From contig NZ_JAJOLP010000001.1 in the NCBI RefSeq assembly GCF_021129215.1, positions 1,922,001-1,986,000 on the forward strand: a stretch of 64,000 bases of DNA, given 5' to 3'. Position 1 is the first letter of the stretch. Each line of letters opens with the position of its first letter. Both the position numbers and the translations under genes were made by a program. The notes below the pieces were generated by a model. That model was given only the letters and a program-made list of their open reading frames with translations, made no database searches and had not been told where the DNA came from. Below, piece by piece: positions 35,676 to 44,492 of this stretch. Source of the stretch: Agromyces sp. S2-1-8 (GTDB taxonomy: Bacteria > Actinomycetota > Actinomycetes > Actinomycetales > Microbacteriaceae).

Positions 35676-36925
35676 TGGCCGGCCTCGACCTGCGCAAGAC
35701 CGGCACCCCGGCCGCGGATGCCTCGAGCTGGCGCCGTCCGGCGGAGTACTGGCCGCGGCTGACCGAGGCGACGCGCCATCTCGACGCCCCCGTCGGCGCG
35801 CTCCACCTCGGCGCCCTGCGGCACAACGCCCTCGACATGCTGCGGCGCGCCAACGGCACGCCGATCCGCGTCGCGTCGAAGTCGGTGCGCGTGCGGGGCG
35901 TCGTCGAGGCCCTGCTCGCGATGCCCGGTTACCGGGGCGTGCTCGCGTACACGCTCGCCGAGGCGCTCTGGCTCGCGGACACCGTGGACGACGTCGTGGT
36001 CGGCTACCCGACCGCCGAGCGGGGCAGCATCAGGCGACTCGCGACCGACCCCGACTTCGCCGCGCGGGTCACGCTCATGGTCGACTCGCCGGCGCAGCTC
36101 GACCTCGTCGACTCCGTGCTGCCGCCCGGCCGGCGCGAGCGCATCCGAGTCTGCCTCGAGCTCGACGCCTCCTGGGACGCCCCGGTGCTCGGCCACCTCG
36201 GCGTGCGCCGGTCGCCCGTGCACGAGCCCGCCGACGCGGGTGCGCTCGCCGCGTACATCGCGAAGCGGCCGGGCTTCGAGCTCGTCGGCATGATGTCGTA
36301 CGAGGCGCAGATCGCAGGCGTCGTGAACCGCCCAGAGGGGCGCCCCGTCGACGGAGCGGTCAACCGCTGGATGCAGTCGCGCTCGATGCCCGAACTCCTC
36401 GAGCGCCGCGCCCGCGCCGTCGCGGCGGTGCGCGAGGTCGCCGACCTCGAGTTCGTCAACGGCGGCGGCACGGGCTCGCTCGAGCGGACCTCGGCCGATC
36501 CGTCGGTGACCGAGATCGCCGCGGGCTCGGGTCTCTTCGGCGGGCACCTCTTCGACGGCTACGAGCACTTCACGCCGGCGCCGGCGGCCGCCTTCGCGCT
36601 CGACGTGGTGCGACGCCCGAGCGCGAAGCACGCGACGATCCTCGGCGGAGGCTGGATCGCCTCGGGGCCGCCCGCGGCCGACCGGCTGCCGCGCATCGTG
36701 TGGCCGGAGGGGCTCGTGATGGAGCCCCGCGAGATGGCGGGCGAGGTGCAGACCCCGGTGTCGGGCCGCGCCGCTCGCTCGCTCGCCGTCGGCGACCGCG
36801 TCTGGTTCCGGCACACCAAGTCGGGCGAGCTCGCCGAACACCTGAACGAGTTCGCCGTCGTCGACGGCGACGACACCGTGGCGATGATCCCGACGTACCG
36901 GGGAGAAGGGATGGCGTTCCTGTGA
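35675..36925 (+). CDS. PLP-dependent amino acid aldolase/deaminase (D-threonine aldolase-like)
   Basis: The 416-residue protein looks like a fold-type III PLP enzyme (alanine racemase-like barrel). Lys69 in IRVASKSVRVRG is the probable Schiff-base lysine. The glycine-rich phosphate-binding stretch is FVNGGGTGSLE, and the C-terminal beta domain has the metal-site pattern FRHTKSGELAEHLNEF (His and a nearby acidic residue) seen in D-threonine/D-serine aldolase-dehydratases. The ATG overlaps the MFS stop by one base; its stop overlaps the next GTG (GTGA). The substrate is unknown; a beta-hydroxy amino acid is plausible. Confidence 0.82.
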   Translation: MAGLDLRKTGTPAADASSWRRPAEYWPRLTEATRHLDAPVGALHLGALRHNALDMLRRANGTPIRVASKSVRVRGVVEALLAMPGYRGVLAYTLAEALWLADTVDDVVVGYPTAERGSIRRLATDPDFAARVTLMVDSPAQLDLVDSVLPPGRRERIRVCLELDASWDAPVLGHLGVRRSPVHEPADAGALAAYIAKRPGFELVGMMSYEAQIAGVVNRPEGRPVDGAVNRWMQSRSMPELLERRARAVAAVREVADLEFVNGGGTGSLERTSADPSVTEIAAGSGLFGGHLFDGYEHFTPAPAAAFALDVVRRPSAKHATILGGGWIASGPPAADRLPRIVWPEGLVMEPREMAGEVQTPVSGRAARSLAVGDRVWFRHTKSGELAEHLNEFAVVDGDDTVAMIPTYRGEGMAFL

Positions 36926-38289
36926 CCGCGACCGGAGCAACCTGGCGCAACTGGGGCCGGACGGAGGCGGTGCGGCCGCTGCGCGTCGAACGACCCGACT
37001 CGCCCGAGGCGGTGCAGCGCGCCGTGCAGGCCGCGGCTGCGGCGGGCCTGCGCATCAAGCCCGTCGGCTCGGGGCACAGCTTCACCGGCATCGCGGTCGC
37101 GCCCGGTGTGCAGCTCGACCTCGCCGACCTCTCGGGCATCATCGACGCCGATGTCGCGACCGGACGGGTGACGCTCGGCGCAGGAACCCCGCTGCACCGG
37201 CTGCCGGCGCTGCTCGCACCCTACGGCCTCGCACTCGCCAACATGGGCGACATCGACAAGCAGACGATCGCCGGTGCCACGTCGACCGGTACCCACGGCA
37301 CCGGGCTCGGCTTCGGCGGCCTCGCGACGCAGATCGTCGCCGCGAAGCTCGTCACCGGCACGGGCGAGCTCGTCACCGTGAGCGAGACCGAGCATCCCGA
37401 GCTGCTGCCCGCGGTGCGCCTCGGGCTCGGCGCCCTCGGCGTGCTCGTCGAGGTGACCCTGCAGCTCGTGCCGCGCTTCGTGCTGCACGCGATCGAGCGG
37501 CCCGAGCCGCTCACCGACGTGCTCGACGGGTGGCTGCAGCGCGTGCGCGCCGTCGACCACTTCGAGTTCTACTGGCATCCGCACACCGAGGTCGCGATGA
37601 CCAAGACGAACACGCGGCTCCCGGGCGACGCCCCGCGGAAGCCGCTCGGTCGCGTCTCGCGCTGGCTCGACGACGAGCTGCTCGCGAACGGCGTCTTCCG
37701 CGGAGTCTGCGCGCTCGGCACGGCCGCACCCGGCGTCATCCCGTTCTTCGCGCGCCAGGTCGAGCGGCTGCAGAGCGGGCGGGACTTCGCCGACTTCTCG
37801 CCCTCGGTGTTCGTCACGAACCGCACCGTGCGCTTCCGCGAGATGGAGTACGCGATCCCGCTCGCCGACGTGCCCGACGCCCTCCGCGAGGTTCGGGCGC
37901 TCATCGAGCGGGAGGGCTGGCGCATCAGCTTCCCGATCGAGGTCCGCGCGGCCGCGGCCGACGAGAACTGGCTCTCGACGGCCCACGGGCGCGAGTCTGG
38001 CTACATCGCCGTGCACCGCTACTTCCGCGAGGACGAGCGCGAGTACTTCGCCGCCGTCGAGGCGATCATGCGCGATCACGGCGGACGCCCGCACTGGGGC
38101 AAGATGCACACGCAGACCGCCGAGACGCTGCGCGAGGTGTACCCGCGCTTCGACGACTTCCTCGCGGTTCGCGACGAGCTCGACCCCGAGCTGCGGTTCG
38201 CGAACCCCTACCTCGACCGGGTGCTCGGCACGACACCGGGCGGCACCCGCCCGACCGGCGCAGCTCGACGGGACGCGGCGAACCCCTGA
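36922..38289 (+). CDS. FAD-linked aldonolactone oxidase (D-arabinono-1,4-lactone oxidase family)
   Basis: The 455-residue protein has the FAD-binding VAO-type N-domain with VGSGHSFTGIAV (48-59) and STGTHGTGLGFGG, and the C-terminal ALO domain (FEFYWHPHTEVAMTKTN and the closing HWGKMHT near the active site). Relatives oxidise L-gulono-, D-arabinono- or xylitol-type substrates to lactone products with O2 or another acceptor. The GTG start overlaps the stop of the aldolase gene. A strong hairpin follows. The pairing with a D-threonine aldolase-like gene is worth noting. Confidence 0.88.
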   Translation: MTATGATWRNWGRTEAVRPLRVERPDSPEAVQRAVQAAAAAGLRIKPVGSGHSFTGIAVAPGVQLDLADLSGIIDADVATGRVTLGAGTPLHRLPALLAPYGLALANMGDIDKQTIAGATSTGTHGTGLGFGGLATQIVAAKLVTGTGELVTVSETEHPELLPAVRLGLGALGVLVEVTLQLVPRFVLHAIERPEPLTDVLDGWLQRVRAVDHFEFYWHPHTEVAMTKTNTRLPGDAPRKPLGRVSRWLDDELLANGVFRGVCALGTAAPGVIPFFARQVERLQSGRDFADFSPSVFVTNRTVRFREMEYAIPLADVPDALREVRALIEREGWRISFPIEVRAAAADENWLSTAHGRESGYIAVHRYFREDEREYFAAVEAIMRDHGGRPHWGKMHTQTAETLREVYPRFDDFLAVRDELDPELRFANPYLDRVLGTTPGGTRPTGAARRDAANP

Positions 38290-38302
38290 TCCTCGACGCA
38301 GC

Positions 38303-38332
38303 GAGGGCGGGTGCCGTTCGGCACCCGCCCTC
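38303..38332. terminator. Bidirectional terminator between ALO and S1 protease genes
   Basis: A perfect 13-bp stem (GAGGGCGGGTGCC / GGCACCCGCCCTC) with loop GTTC, in the 60-base gap between convergent genes. Confidence 0.85.
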
Positions 38333-38349
38333 ACCGGTCGAAGCGTCGG

Positions 38350-39201
38350 TCAGAGACCGAACTCCGCGAGCCACTCGTCGACGACGGGGATCTCGACGCG
38401 CTGGTAGCCACCGAGGTACCGGCAGTTCGAGGTGTAGCCGTAGCTCGTCACCGCGACGAGCTCGCCGTCGAGGAAGACCGGCCCGCCCGAGTCGCCGAAG
38501 CAGGTGCCGCCCGTGCCCCACGGGTCCTTCTCGTTGCCGTTGGTCTGCAGGATCTGCGGCGTGAGCTTCTGCCCGGGCATGTCGACGTACCGGCGCAGGA
38601 TCGGGTAGCTCTCGGGCTCGGGCTTCATGTTGTCGCCCTCCTGCCGCACCTCGGTGCCGTAGCCGACCGCCGTGAACAGCGTCTTCGACAGTGCCCGCTG
38701 CGCGATGCCGTCGAGCGTGCCGGTCTCCGCGATCTGCGGGTAGCCGTCGCCGTGCGAGGCCACCGGCTCGTCGAGCACGATCACGCCCACGTCGTTCCAG
38801 TTCTTCGTGTCGGTGAAGTCGGAGTACTGCGGATGCGTGTACGCCGTGCCCGAGAGGTAGCCCGCGTCGGCGAGCTCGTCGGCCGTGTAACCCACGGCCG
38901 GGTCGGCGGCGGTCGGGAGGAAACTCGGAGGAGCGTCGTCGAGGAAGGTGTCGAACGTCACGAGCGTCTTGCCGAGTGTGCCGAGCGTGCAGTGCGCCGC
39001 CGTGATGACGACCGTCGGCGACACGAGCGTCGCGCTGCAGCGGTAGCGGCCGGTGCTGTCGTAGAACGCGATCAGCCCGACATCGGGGTGGAGCTCGCCG
39101 TCGGCGGAGCCGCCGGTCGACGCTTGGGCGGGGGCGGCACCGACGGCGAGGCCGCAGACGGTGGCGAGGGCCGCGAGGGCCGCGAACAGTTTCTTGCGCA
39201 T
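38350..39201 (-). CDS. Secreted trypsin-like serine protease (S1)
   Basis: The 283-residue protein has a signal peptide (about 1-27, cleaved near APAQA) and a chymotrypsin-fold domain with the triad His70 (ITAAHC), Asp137 (NWNDVGVIVL) and Ser238 (CFGDSGGP). Cysteines flank the His site and the Ser site as expected for disulfides. No long propeptide is seen. It stands alone. The 105-base upstream gap to the ABC permease shows no clear feature. Confidence 0.9.
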   Translation of the reverse strand: MRKKLFAALAALATVCGLAVGAAPAQASTGGSADGELHPDVGLIAFYDSTGRYRCSATLVSPTVVITAAHCTLGTLGKTLVTFDTFLDDAPPSFLPTAADPAVGYTADELADAGYLSGTAYTHPQYSDFTDTKNWNDVGVIVLDEPVASHGDGYPQIAETGTLDGIAQRALSKTLFTAVGYGTEVRQEGDNMKPEPESYPILRRYVDMPGQKLTPQILQTNGNEKDPWGTGGTCFGDSGGPVFLDGELVAVTSYGYTSNCRYLGGYQRVEIPVVDEWLAEFGL

Positions 39202-39306
39202 CGCTCACTTCCGGTCGAGGGACAACGGTGTGACGATCATGCTCCCCCGGCGATGTCGTTGTCGAGAGACGCGCTCGAAAGTGGGGAGACGCGCGTGAGA
39301 ACCGCG

Positions 39307-40041
39307 TCAGGGCGTTCGTCGACGCAGCGTGATCGAGCCGACCACGATGGAGCCGACGATCCATGCTGCGATCGCGAGGATCCTCACCATGATCCACTCG
39401 GTCGACTCACTGTCGGCGGCGACCGCCTGGAGTGCGTCGATCGCGTAGCTGAGCGGCAGCCAGTCGCTGATCTCTTCGAGCCCTGCGGGAAGCTGGTCGC
39501 GCGGGATGAAGATGCCGCCGAGCAGGATCTGCGGGAAGACGATGAGCGGCATGAACTGCACGACCTGGAACTCGGTGCGCGCGAACGCGCTCGCGAGCAG
39601 CCCGAGCGCGGTGCCGAGCAGCGCGTCGGCGACCGCGACCGCGAACAGCAGCCAGATCGACCCCTCGATCTCGAGACCGCACACCCAGACGGCGAACGAC
39701 ACGACGATCGCGGTCTGCGCGACGGCGAGCAGGCCGAAGGCGAGCGCGTAGCCGAGAATGAAGTCGCCCTTGCCGAGCGGCATCGCCAGCAGCCGTTCGA
39801 GCGTGCCGCTGCGACGCTCGCGCAGCGTCGCGATGCTCGTCACGAGGAACATCACGATGAACGGGAACAGCGCGATCATCGCGGGGCCGATGTCGGCGAA
39901 CACGTCGGTGTCGACGAAGATCCACGCGACGAGGCCGATGAGCAGGCTGGGCACGACGAGCAGCAGCGCGATCGTGCGGTGATCGTGCCGGATCTGACCG
40001 AGCACCCGGCCGGTGGTCGCGAGGGTCCGTGCGGGCGTCAT
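39307..40041 (-). CDS. ABC-2 type transporter permease
   Basis: The 244-residue protein has six transmembrane helices (first about 25-42) and the ABC-2 features SIATLRERRSGTLERLLAMPL and FPQILLGGIFIPRDQLP. It is the last gene of an operon TetR, ATPase, permease; its ATG overlaps the ATPase stop by 4 bases. Systems with this layout usually export drugs or lipids. Confidence 0.9.
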   Translation of the reverse strand: MTPARTLATTGRVLGQIRHDHRTIALLLVVPSLLIGLVAWIFVDTDVFADIGPAMIALFPFIVMFLVTSIATLRERRSGTLERLLAMPLGKGDFILGYALAFGLLAVAQTAIVVSFAVWVCGLEIEGSIWLLFAVAVADALLGTALGLLASAFARTEFQVVQFMPLIVFPQILLGGIFIPRDQLPAGLEEISDWLPLSYAIDALQAVAADSESTEWIMVRILAIAAWIVGSIVVGSITLRRRTP

Positions 40042-40877
40042 CGCGGTTCCTCCTCGTGACGGCCGTGCGCACCGCTCTGCTCGTCGTCGAGCGACCTCAG
40101 GTCGGGCTCGCCTCGATCGATGAGCCGGAGGAACGCCGTCTCGACGTCGTCGGTGCCCGTGACCTCGAGCACGCCCTGCACCGTGTCGTCGGCGAGCAGC
40201 GCGCCGTCGCGCATCAGCAGCAGCCGGTCGCACCGCTTCGCCTCGTCCATCACATGGCTCGAGACCAGGAGCGTCGTGCCCTCGTCGGCGAGGTTCCGGA
40301 ACATTCCCCAGAGGTCGACCCGGAGCACCGGGTCGAGCCCGACGGTCGGCTCGTCGAGCACGAGCAGCTCGGGGCTGCCGAGCAGGGCGGCGGCGAGCGA
40401 GACGCGACCGCGCTGCCCGCCCGACAGCGAGCCGACGAGCCGATCGGCGACCGGACGCAGATCCGTGCGGTCGATGACCCGGTCGGCGTCGCCCGCCGGC
40501 GCGCCGAGCACCCGGCGGAAGTACGAGATGTTCTGCCGCACGGTGAGGTCGTCGTAGACGCTCGCCTGCTGCGTGACGTAGCCGACCCGGCGTCGCAGTT
40601 CCCGACTGCCGGCCGGGCGGCCGAGCACCTCGATTCGTCCCGACTTCACGACCTGTGCGCCCACGATCGAGCGCATCAGCGTCGTCTTGCCACTGCCGCT
40701 CGGGCCGAGCAGCCCCACGATCATGCCGCTCGGCACCGCAAGGGACAGGCCGTCGAGCACCGCGGCACCACCGCGCACGACGTGGAGGTCCTCGGCGACG
40801 ACCGCCGCCCCCGATCCCGCGATCGCGTGGGCGCCCCGGTGCGGGGGCGGTGACGAGGCATCCGAGCTATTCACCAT
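40038..40877 (-). CDS. ABC transporter ATP-binding protein
   Basis: The 279-residue protein has Walker A GPSGSGKTT (58-66), Q-loop GYVTQQASVYDDLTV, signature SLSGGQRGRVSLAAAL, Walker B LLVLDEPTVGLD and the switch His in LVSSHVMDEA. It is a drug-type exporter ATPase of the DrrA/CcmA-like class. A perfect -35 and a good -10 precede the ATG so closely that the message should be leaderless, and an inverted repeat spans the -10 and start codon (see separate entries). The N-terminal tail SSDASSP includes a motif copy (40854-40863). Confidence 0.92.
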   Translation of the reverse strand: MVNSSDASSPPPHRGAHAIAGSGAAVVAEDLHVVRGGAAVLDGLSLAVPSGMIVGLLGPSGSGKTTLMRSIVGAQVVKSGRIEVLGRPAGSRELRRRVGYVTQQASVYDDLTVRQNISYFRRVLGAPAGDADRVIDRTDLRPVADRLVGSLSGGQRGRVSLAAALLGSPELLVLDEPTVGLDPVLRVDLWGMFRNLADEGTTLLVSSHVMDEAKRCDRLLLMRDGALLADDTVQGVLEVTGTDDVETAFLRLIDRGEPDLRSLDDEQSGAHGRHEEEPR

Positions 40878-40887
40878 GTGCTGAATA
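40868..40887. promoter_or_regulatory. Inverted repeat over the start codon, probable TetR operator
   Basis: On the minus strand the site is TATTCAGCACATGGTGAATA: exact 6-bp arms and 16 of 20 palindromic matches. It covers the ATG of the ATPase gene and part of its -10 box, so a bound repressor would block polymerase directly. Confidence 0.7.
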
Positions 40888-40913
40888 ATTCGCCTGCGCG
40901 GGTGCCCTGTCAA
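40885..40913 (-). promoter_or_regulatory. Promoter of the ABC ATPase-permease genes
   Basis: Minus strand: consensus -35 TTGACA (40908-40913), 17-base spacer, -10 AATTAT (40885-40890, 4/6 matches to TATAAT), 7 bases to the ATG at 40877. The -35 contains the TGA stop of the tetR gene upstream. Confidence 0.7.
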
Positions 40914-41527
40914 GACCCCGGAGGACGTCCGGTCAGGTGCCATTGCACCGACGGGCCGACACGGGCGACGAGCTCGTCGGTCGGCAGCGACGCGACCGGC
41001 TCGAACTCGAGCACGTAGCGCACCATGATGACGCCCACGAGCTGTGACGCGGCGAGTTCGGCGCGGAGCTCGGCGTCGGGTTCGTCGAGGTGCTCCGCGA
41101 TGCGGTGCATGATCTCGCGTCGCAGGAACTCGCGGAGCATCCGCGACACCGGTCCCTGGCCGATCGCCGATCGCAGGGCGGCCACCGCGGCCGGGCGCAC
41201 CGTCGCCGAGTCCCACGCGGTGACCACTGCGCGCACGAGCCGGTCGCCCAGGCCGTCGAGCGGGCCGTCGAGCGCGCCGGCGACGAGGCGGTCGGGTTGC
41301 AGCGGCACCTCGACGACCTCGGTGACGAGGTGCTGCTTGTCGTCGAAGTAGTGGTGCACGAGCGCGGGATCGACGCCGGCGCGACGGGCGATCGCCCGCA
41401 TCGACGCCGCTTCGTAGCCGCGCTCGCCGAACTCCTCGGTCGCGGCGGCGAGGATGCGCGCCCTGGTGTCACCCGATTTCGCGCCGCGGGGGCGACCCGG
41501 GCGCCGTCGGGGGATGCGCTCCGTCAC
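40910..41527 (-). CDS. TetR-family transcriptional regulator
   Basis: The 205-residue protein has a basic N-terminus (RRRPGRPRGAKSG), the HTH SMRAIARRAGVDPALVHHYF (about 42-61) and a C-terminal domain. It lies 32 bases upstream of the ABC ATPase in the same direction and probably represses it through the repeat at 40868-40887. TAGGCT (41534-41539, minus) is 6 bases before the GTG, suggesting a leaderless message. Confidence 0.9.
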   Translation of the reverse strand: MTERIPRRRPGRPRGAKSGDTRARILAAATEEFGERGYEAASMRAIARRAGVDPALVHHYFDDKQHLVTEVVEVPLQPDRLVAGALDGPLDGLGDRLVRAVVTAWDSATVRPAAVAALRSAIGQGPVSRMLREFLRREIMHRIAEHLDEPDAELRAELAASQLVGVIMVRYVLEFEPVASLPTDELVARVGPSVQWHLTGRPPGS

Positions 41528-41533
41528 ACCCAG

Positions 41534-41539
41534 AGCCTA
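41534..41539 (-). promoter_or_regulatory. -10 box of leaderless tetR promoter
   Basis: TAGGCT on the minus strand, 6 bases upstream of the GTG start. Confidence 0.6.
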
Positions 41540-41714
41540 ACCCCGGGGGCCGGCTCGGGGTGCTCCGTCACACGCTGTGCCTCTCCGGTGCCCCGCCCCG
41601 GAGCCCGCCGCGGGGTTCCTCCGAGTCTCATGGGAAGGCCGTTCCGCGACGAGACCGATCGGTAGGATTGTTCACGCCCCAGTTCTGCCGCCGAATGCGC
41701 TAGGAGTCCGTGCC

Positions 41715-42281
41715 ATGGAATGGCTCATCCCCGTCATCATCGTCGTCGCACTCGTGGTGATCATCGGCATCTACCTCTGGGCCACCTACAACTCGCTCGT
41801 CACCCTCAACGTCCGCGTCGACGAGGCGTGGAGCGACATCACCGTGCAGCTCAAGCGCCGGGCCGACCTGATCCCGAACCTCATCGAGGCGGTCAAGGGC
41901 TACGCGGCGCACGAGAAGGGCGTGTTCGAGTCCGTCACGCAGGCACGCGCCGAGACCCTGCAGGCGCAGGGCCCCGCAGAGGCCGGCGTCGCCGAGAACC
42001 ACATGCAGCAGGCGCTGAAGTCGATCTTCGCGGTCGCCGAGGCGTACCCGCAGCTGCAGGCGAGCCAGAACTTCCTGCAGCTGCAGGCCGAGCTCGTCGA
42101 CACCGAAGACAAGATCCAGGCGTCGCGCCGGTTCTACAACGGCGGCGTGCGCGAGCTGAACACGAAGATCAAGGTGTTCCCGAACACCCTGTTCGTTCGG
42201 GGCCTCGGCTTCCACGAGCGCGACTTCTTCGAGGTCACCGAGGCGGCGGCGATCGCCGAGCCTCCGCGCGTCCAGTTCTGA
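41715..42281 (+). CDS. lemA: LemA family protein
   Basis: The 188-residue protein has an N-terminal transmembrane helix (about 3-24, with the rest cytoplasmic or exported) and the conserved coiled domain VRVDEAWSDITVQLKRRADL, LIPNLIEAVKGYAAHE and EDKIQASRRFYNGGVRELN. TAGGAG precedes the ATG. The longer open frame from 41577 is not supported. LemA genes commonly precede htpX, as here; the pair may serve membrane protein quality control, but the biochemical role of LemA is unclear. Confidence 0.93.
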   Translation: MEWLIPVIIVVALVVIIGIYLWATYNSLVTLNVRVDEAWSDITVQLKRRADLIPNLIEAVKGYAAHEKGVFESVTQARAETLQAQGPAEAGVAENHMQQALKSIFAVAEAYPQLQASQNFLQLQAELVDTEDKIQASRRFYNGGVRELNTKIKVFPNTLFVRGLGFHERDFFEVTEAAAIAEPPRVQF

Positions 42282-42290
42282 GGGCCGGCC

Positions 42291-43166
42291 TTGTATCGCG
42301 CGATCGCCAGGAACAAGCGCAACACCGTCTTCATCATCCTGTTCTTCCTCGCCATCATCGGCGGGCTGGGGTGGCTGGCCGCGGTCGTCTACCAGGACCT
42401 CACGATCGTCGTCGTGACGCTCGTCGTGGCGACCGGGTACGCGCTCATCCAGTACTTCACGGCCGACCGCCAGGCGCTCTCGATGTCGGGGGCGATCGAG
42501 GTCCGGTCGAAGGCCGACCACCCGCGCCTCTGGCGCACGGTCGAGAACCTCTCGATCGCGACGGGCACGCCGATGCCGCGCGTCTACGTGATCTCGGACC
42601 CCGCGCCCAACGCGTTCGCGACCGGCCGCGACCCCGAGCACGCCGTCGTCGCGGCGACGACGGGTCTCCTCGAGATCATGGACGACGCCGAGCTCGAGGG
42701 CGTCATGGCGCATGAGCTCGGGCACGTGCGCAACTACGACATCCGGCTGTCGATGATCGTGTTCGGGCTCGTGGTCGCGGTCGGCTTCATCTCCGACATG
42801 TTCGTGCGCATGGCGTTCTTCGGTCGCAACAACAACAACTCGAACCCGATCGTCATGGTGTTCGGCCTCGTTGCGATGCTCATCGCGCCGCTCGTCGCGA
42901 GCCTCGTGCAGCTCGCCGTCTCCCGACAGCGCGAGTACCTCGCCGACGCGACGGGGGCGATGACCACGCGGCATCCCGACGCCCTCGCGCGGGCCCTCGA
43001 GAAGCTCGAGGCGTACGGCCGGCCGATGCAGCGGCAGAACTCGTCGATGGCGCACCTCTGGATCGCCGACCCGCTGAAGCCGGGCGTCATGAGCCGACTC
43101 TTCGCGACCCACCCGCCGATCGCCGATCGGGTCAAGCGGCTCGAGGAGATGGGCGGCAGCTTCTAG
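42291..43166 (+). CDS. htpX: HtpX membrane zinc metalloprotease
   Basis: HtpX degrades misfolded membrane proteins. The 291-residue product has two N-terminal helices, the HELGH zinc site at 141-145, two further helices (about 155-215) and the third ligand Glu in SRQREYLADATGA. It begins with TTG at 42291, ten bases after lemA. Its stop TAG shares the tetranucleotide CTAG with the stop of the convergent ycaQ-like gene. Confidence 0.93.
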   Translation: MYRAIARNKRNTVFIILFFLAIIGGLGWLAAVVYQDLTIVVVTLVVATGYALIQYFTADRQALSMSGAIEVRSKADHPRLWRTVENLSIATGTPMPRVYVISDPAPNAFATGRDPEHAVVAATTGLLEIMDDAELEGVMAHELGHVRNYDIRLSMIVFGLVVAVGFISDMFVRMAFFGRNNNNSNPIVMVFGLVAMLIAPLVASLVQLAVSRQREYLADATGAMTTRHPDALARALEKLEAYGRPMQRQNSSMAHLWIADPLKPGVMSRLFATHPPIADRVKRLEEMGGSF

Positions 43167-44392
43167 CCGACCCCGACGAGCTGCGCAGCAGACCCGAGTT
43201 CGGCCGCGAGCGCGGGGGAGAGGTCGCCACGACCGGTGACCAGCACGTCGTCGAGACCCTGCCAGGCCGCCGCTCGGCGAAGCACGGGCACGAGCCGCGC
43301 CGCCGTGTCTGCCGGGGCATCGGGCTCGGTCCACGCGGACTGCACGCGCAGGACGCCCGCCTTGCGGTCGCTCTTGAGATCGACCCGGCCGACCACGCGA
43401 TCGTCGATGAGCAACGGCAGCGAGTAGTAGCCGAACCGGCGGTCGGGCTCTGGCGTGTAGATCTCGATGCGGTAGTGGAAGTCGAACAGACGCTCGGTGC
43501 GTGGGCGGAACCACACGACCGGATCGAACGGCGACAACAGCGCGACGGTCTCGATGCGGCGCGGCCGCCGCGCATCGCGATGCAGCCAGGCCGGCGTCGC
43601 CCGGCTGCCGGTGCGCCAACCGGGTACCTCGACCGGGAGGAGCACGCCGGCAGCCTCGAGCTCGGCGATCGCCTGGCGCACCGGCGCCCGCTTCATGCGC
43701 CAGTAGTCCGCGAGATCGGCTTCGGTGGCGATGCCGTAGGCGCTGGCCGCGAGCGCGACGAGCGTGCGGACGGCCTCGTCGACGGGCGGAGACGCGTCGA
43801 GCAGCTCGGCGGGCAGCGCCTGCTCGGGCAGGGCGTAGACGCGCTCGAACCGCTGCCGGTCGACGCAGACGACGTCGCCGGTGCGGAACATCATCTCGAG
43901 GGTGCGCTTCACGTCGGACCAGCCCCACCAGGGGCCGCGCCGCACGTTCGCATCGTGCTCGATCTCGCTCGCGCGGAGCGGACCCTTCTCGGTCAGCTCG
44001 GCGCGCAGCCAGCCGGCGAGCCCGTGCTCGTCGGCCACCCAGCCGCCCCAGTCGTTGCCGGCCTGCCGGTACTCGTCGCGCCGGAACTCGAACAACGGCC
44101 ACAGCTCGCGCGGGATGTACGCCGCCTGATGCGCCCAGTACTCGACCATGCGCCCGCGACGGCCAGACGTGATGCGATCGAGAAGCGACCGGTCGTAGTC
44201 GCCGACCCGGCTGAAGGCCGGCAGGTAGTGGCTGCGCTCGAACACGTTGACCGAGTCGATCTGGAGCAGGCCGAGCCGGTCGACCACGCCGTTCAGGGCG
44301 CGGGTGCCGGCGGCCTCGGGGTGCGGGCGGGAGAAGCCCTGCGCGGCCAGTGCGATGCGGCGGGCGAGGGCGGGACTGACGACGTCGACCAT
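43163..44392 (-). CDS. YcaQ-like winged-helix DNA glycosylase family protein
   Basis: The 409-residue protein has the YcaQ/AlkX arrangement: LARRIALAAQGFSRP at the start, GLLQIDSVNVFERSHYLPAFSR, the QxQ-like motif HQAAYIP, and tandem winged-helix regions up to a C-terminal beta domain (RIETVALLSPFDPVVWFRPR). Characterised members remove alkylated bases and unhook interstrand cross-links. I choose the ATG at 44392 because homology begins there; upstream starts at 44425 and 44470 are possible. TAGCGT 10 bases upstream may be the -10. It converges on htpX with overlapping stops. Confidence 0.85.
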   Translation of the reverse strand: MVDVVSPALARRIALAAQGFSRPHPEAAGTRALNGVVDRLGLLQIDSVNVFERSHYLPAFSRVGDYDRSLLDRITSGRRGRMVEYWAHQAAYIPRELWPLFEFRRDEYRQAGNDWGGWVADEHGLAGWLRAELTEKGPLRASEIEHDANVRRGPWWGWSDVKRTLEMMFRTGDVVCVDRQRFERVYALPEQALPAELLDASPPVDEAVRTLVALAASAYGIATEADLADYWRMKRAPVRQAIAELEAAGVLLPVEVPGWRTGSRATPAWLHRDARRPRRIETVALLSPFDPVVWFRPRTERLFDFHYRIEIYTPEPDRRFGYYSLPLLIDDRVVGRVDLKSDRKAGVLRVQSAWTEPDAPADTAARLVPVLRRAAAWQGLDDVLVTGRGDLSPALAAELGSAAQLVGVG

Positions 44393-44480
44393 GGTGACAC
44401 CGACGCTAGCGTCCGCCACCGACATCGGCGAGCGGCGCCCGCCCCGGGCACGGCATGCCGAGGTGCGCATACGCCGTGCC

Positions 44481-44486
44481 TAGACT
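44481..44486 (+). promoter_or_regulatory. -10 box of leaderless AI-2E transporter promoter
   Basis: TAGACT, 6 bases before the ATG at 44493. Confidence 0.6.
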
Positions 44487-44492
44487 GGATGA

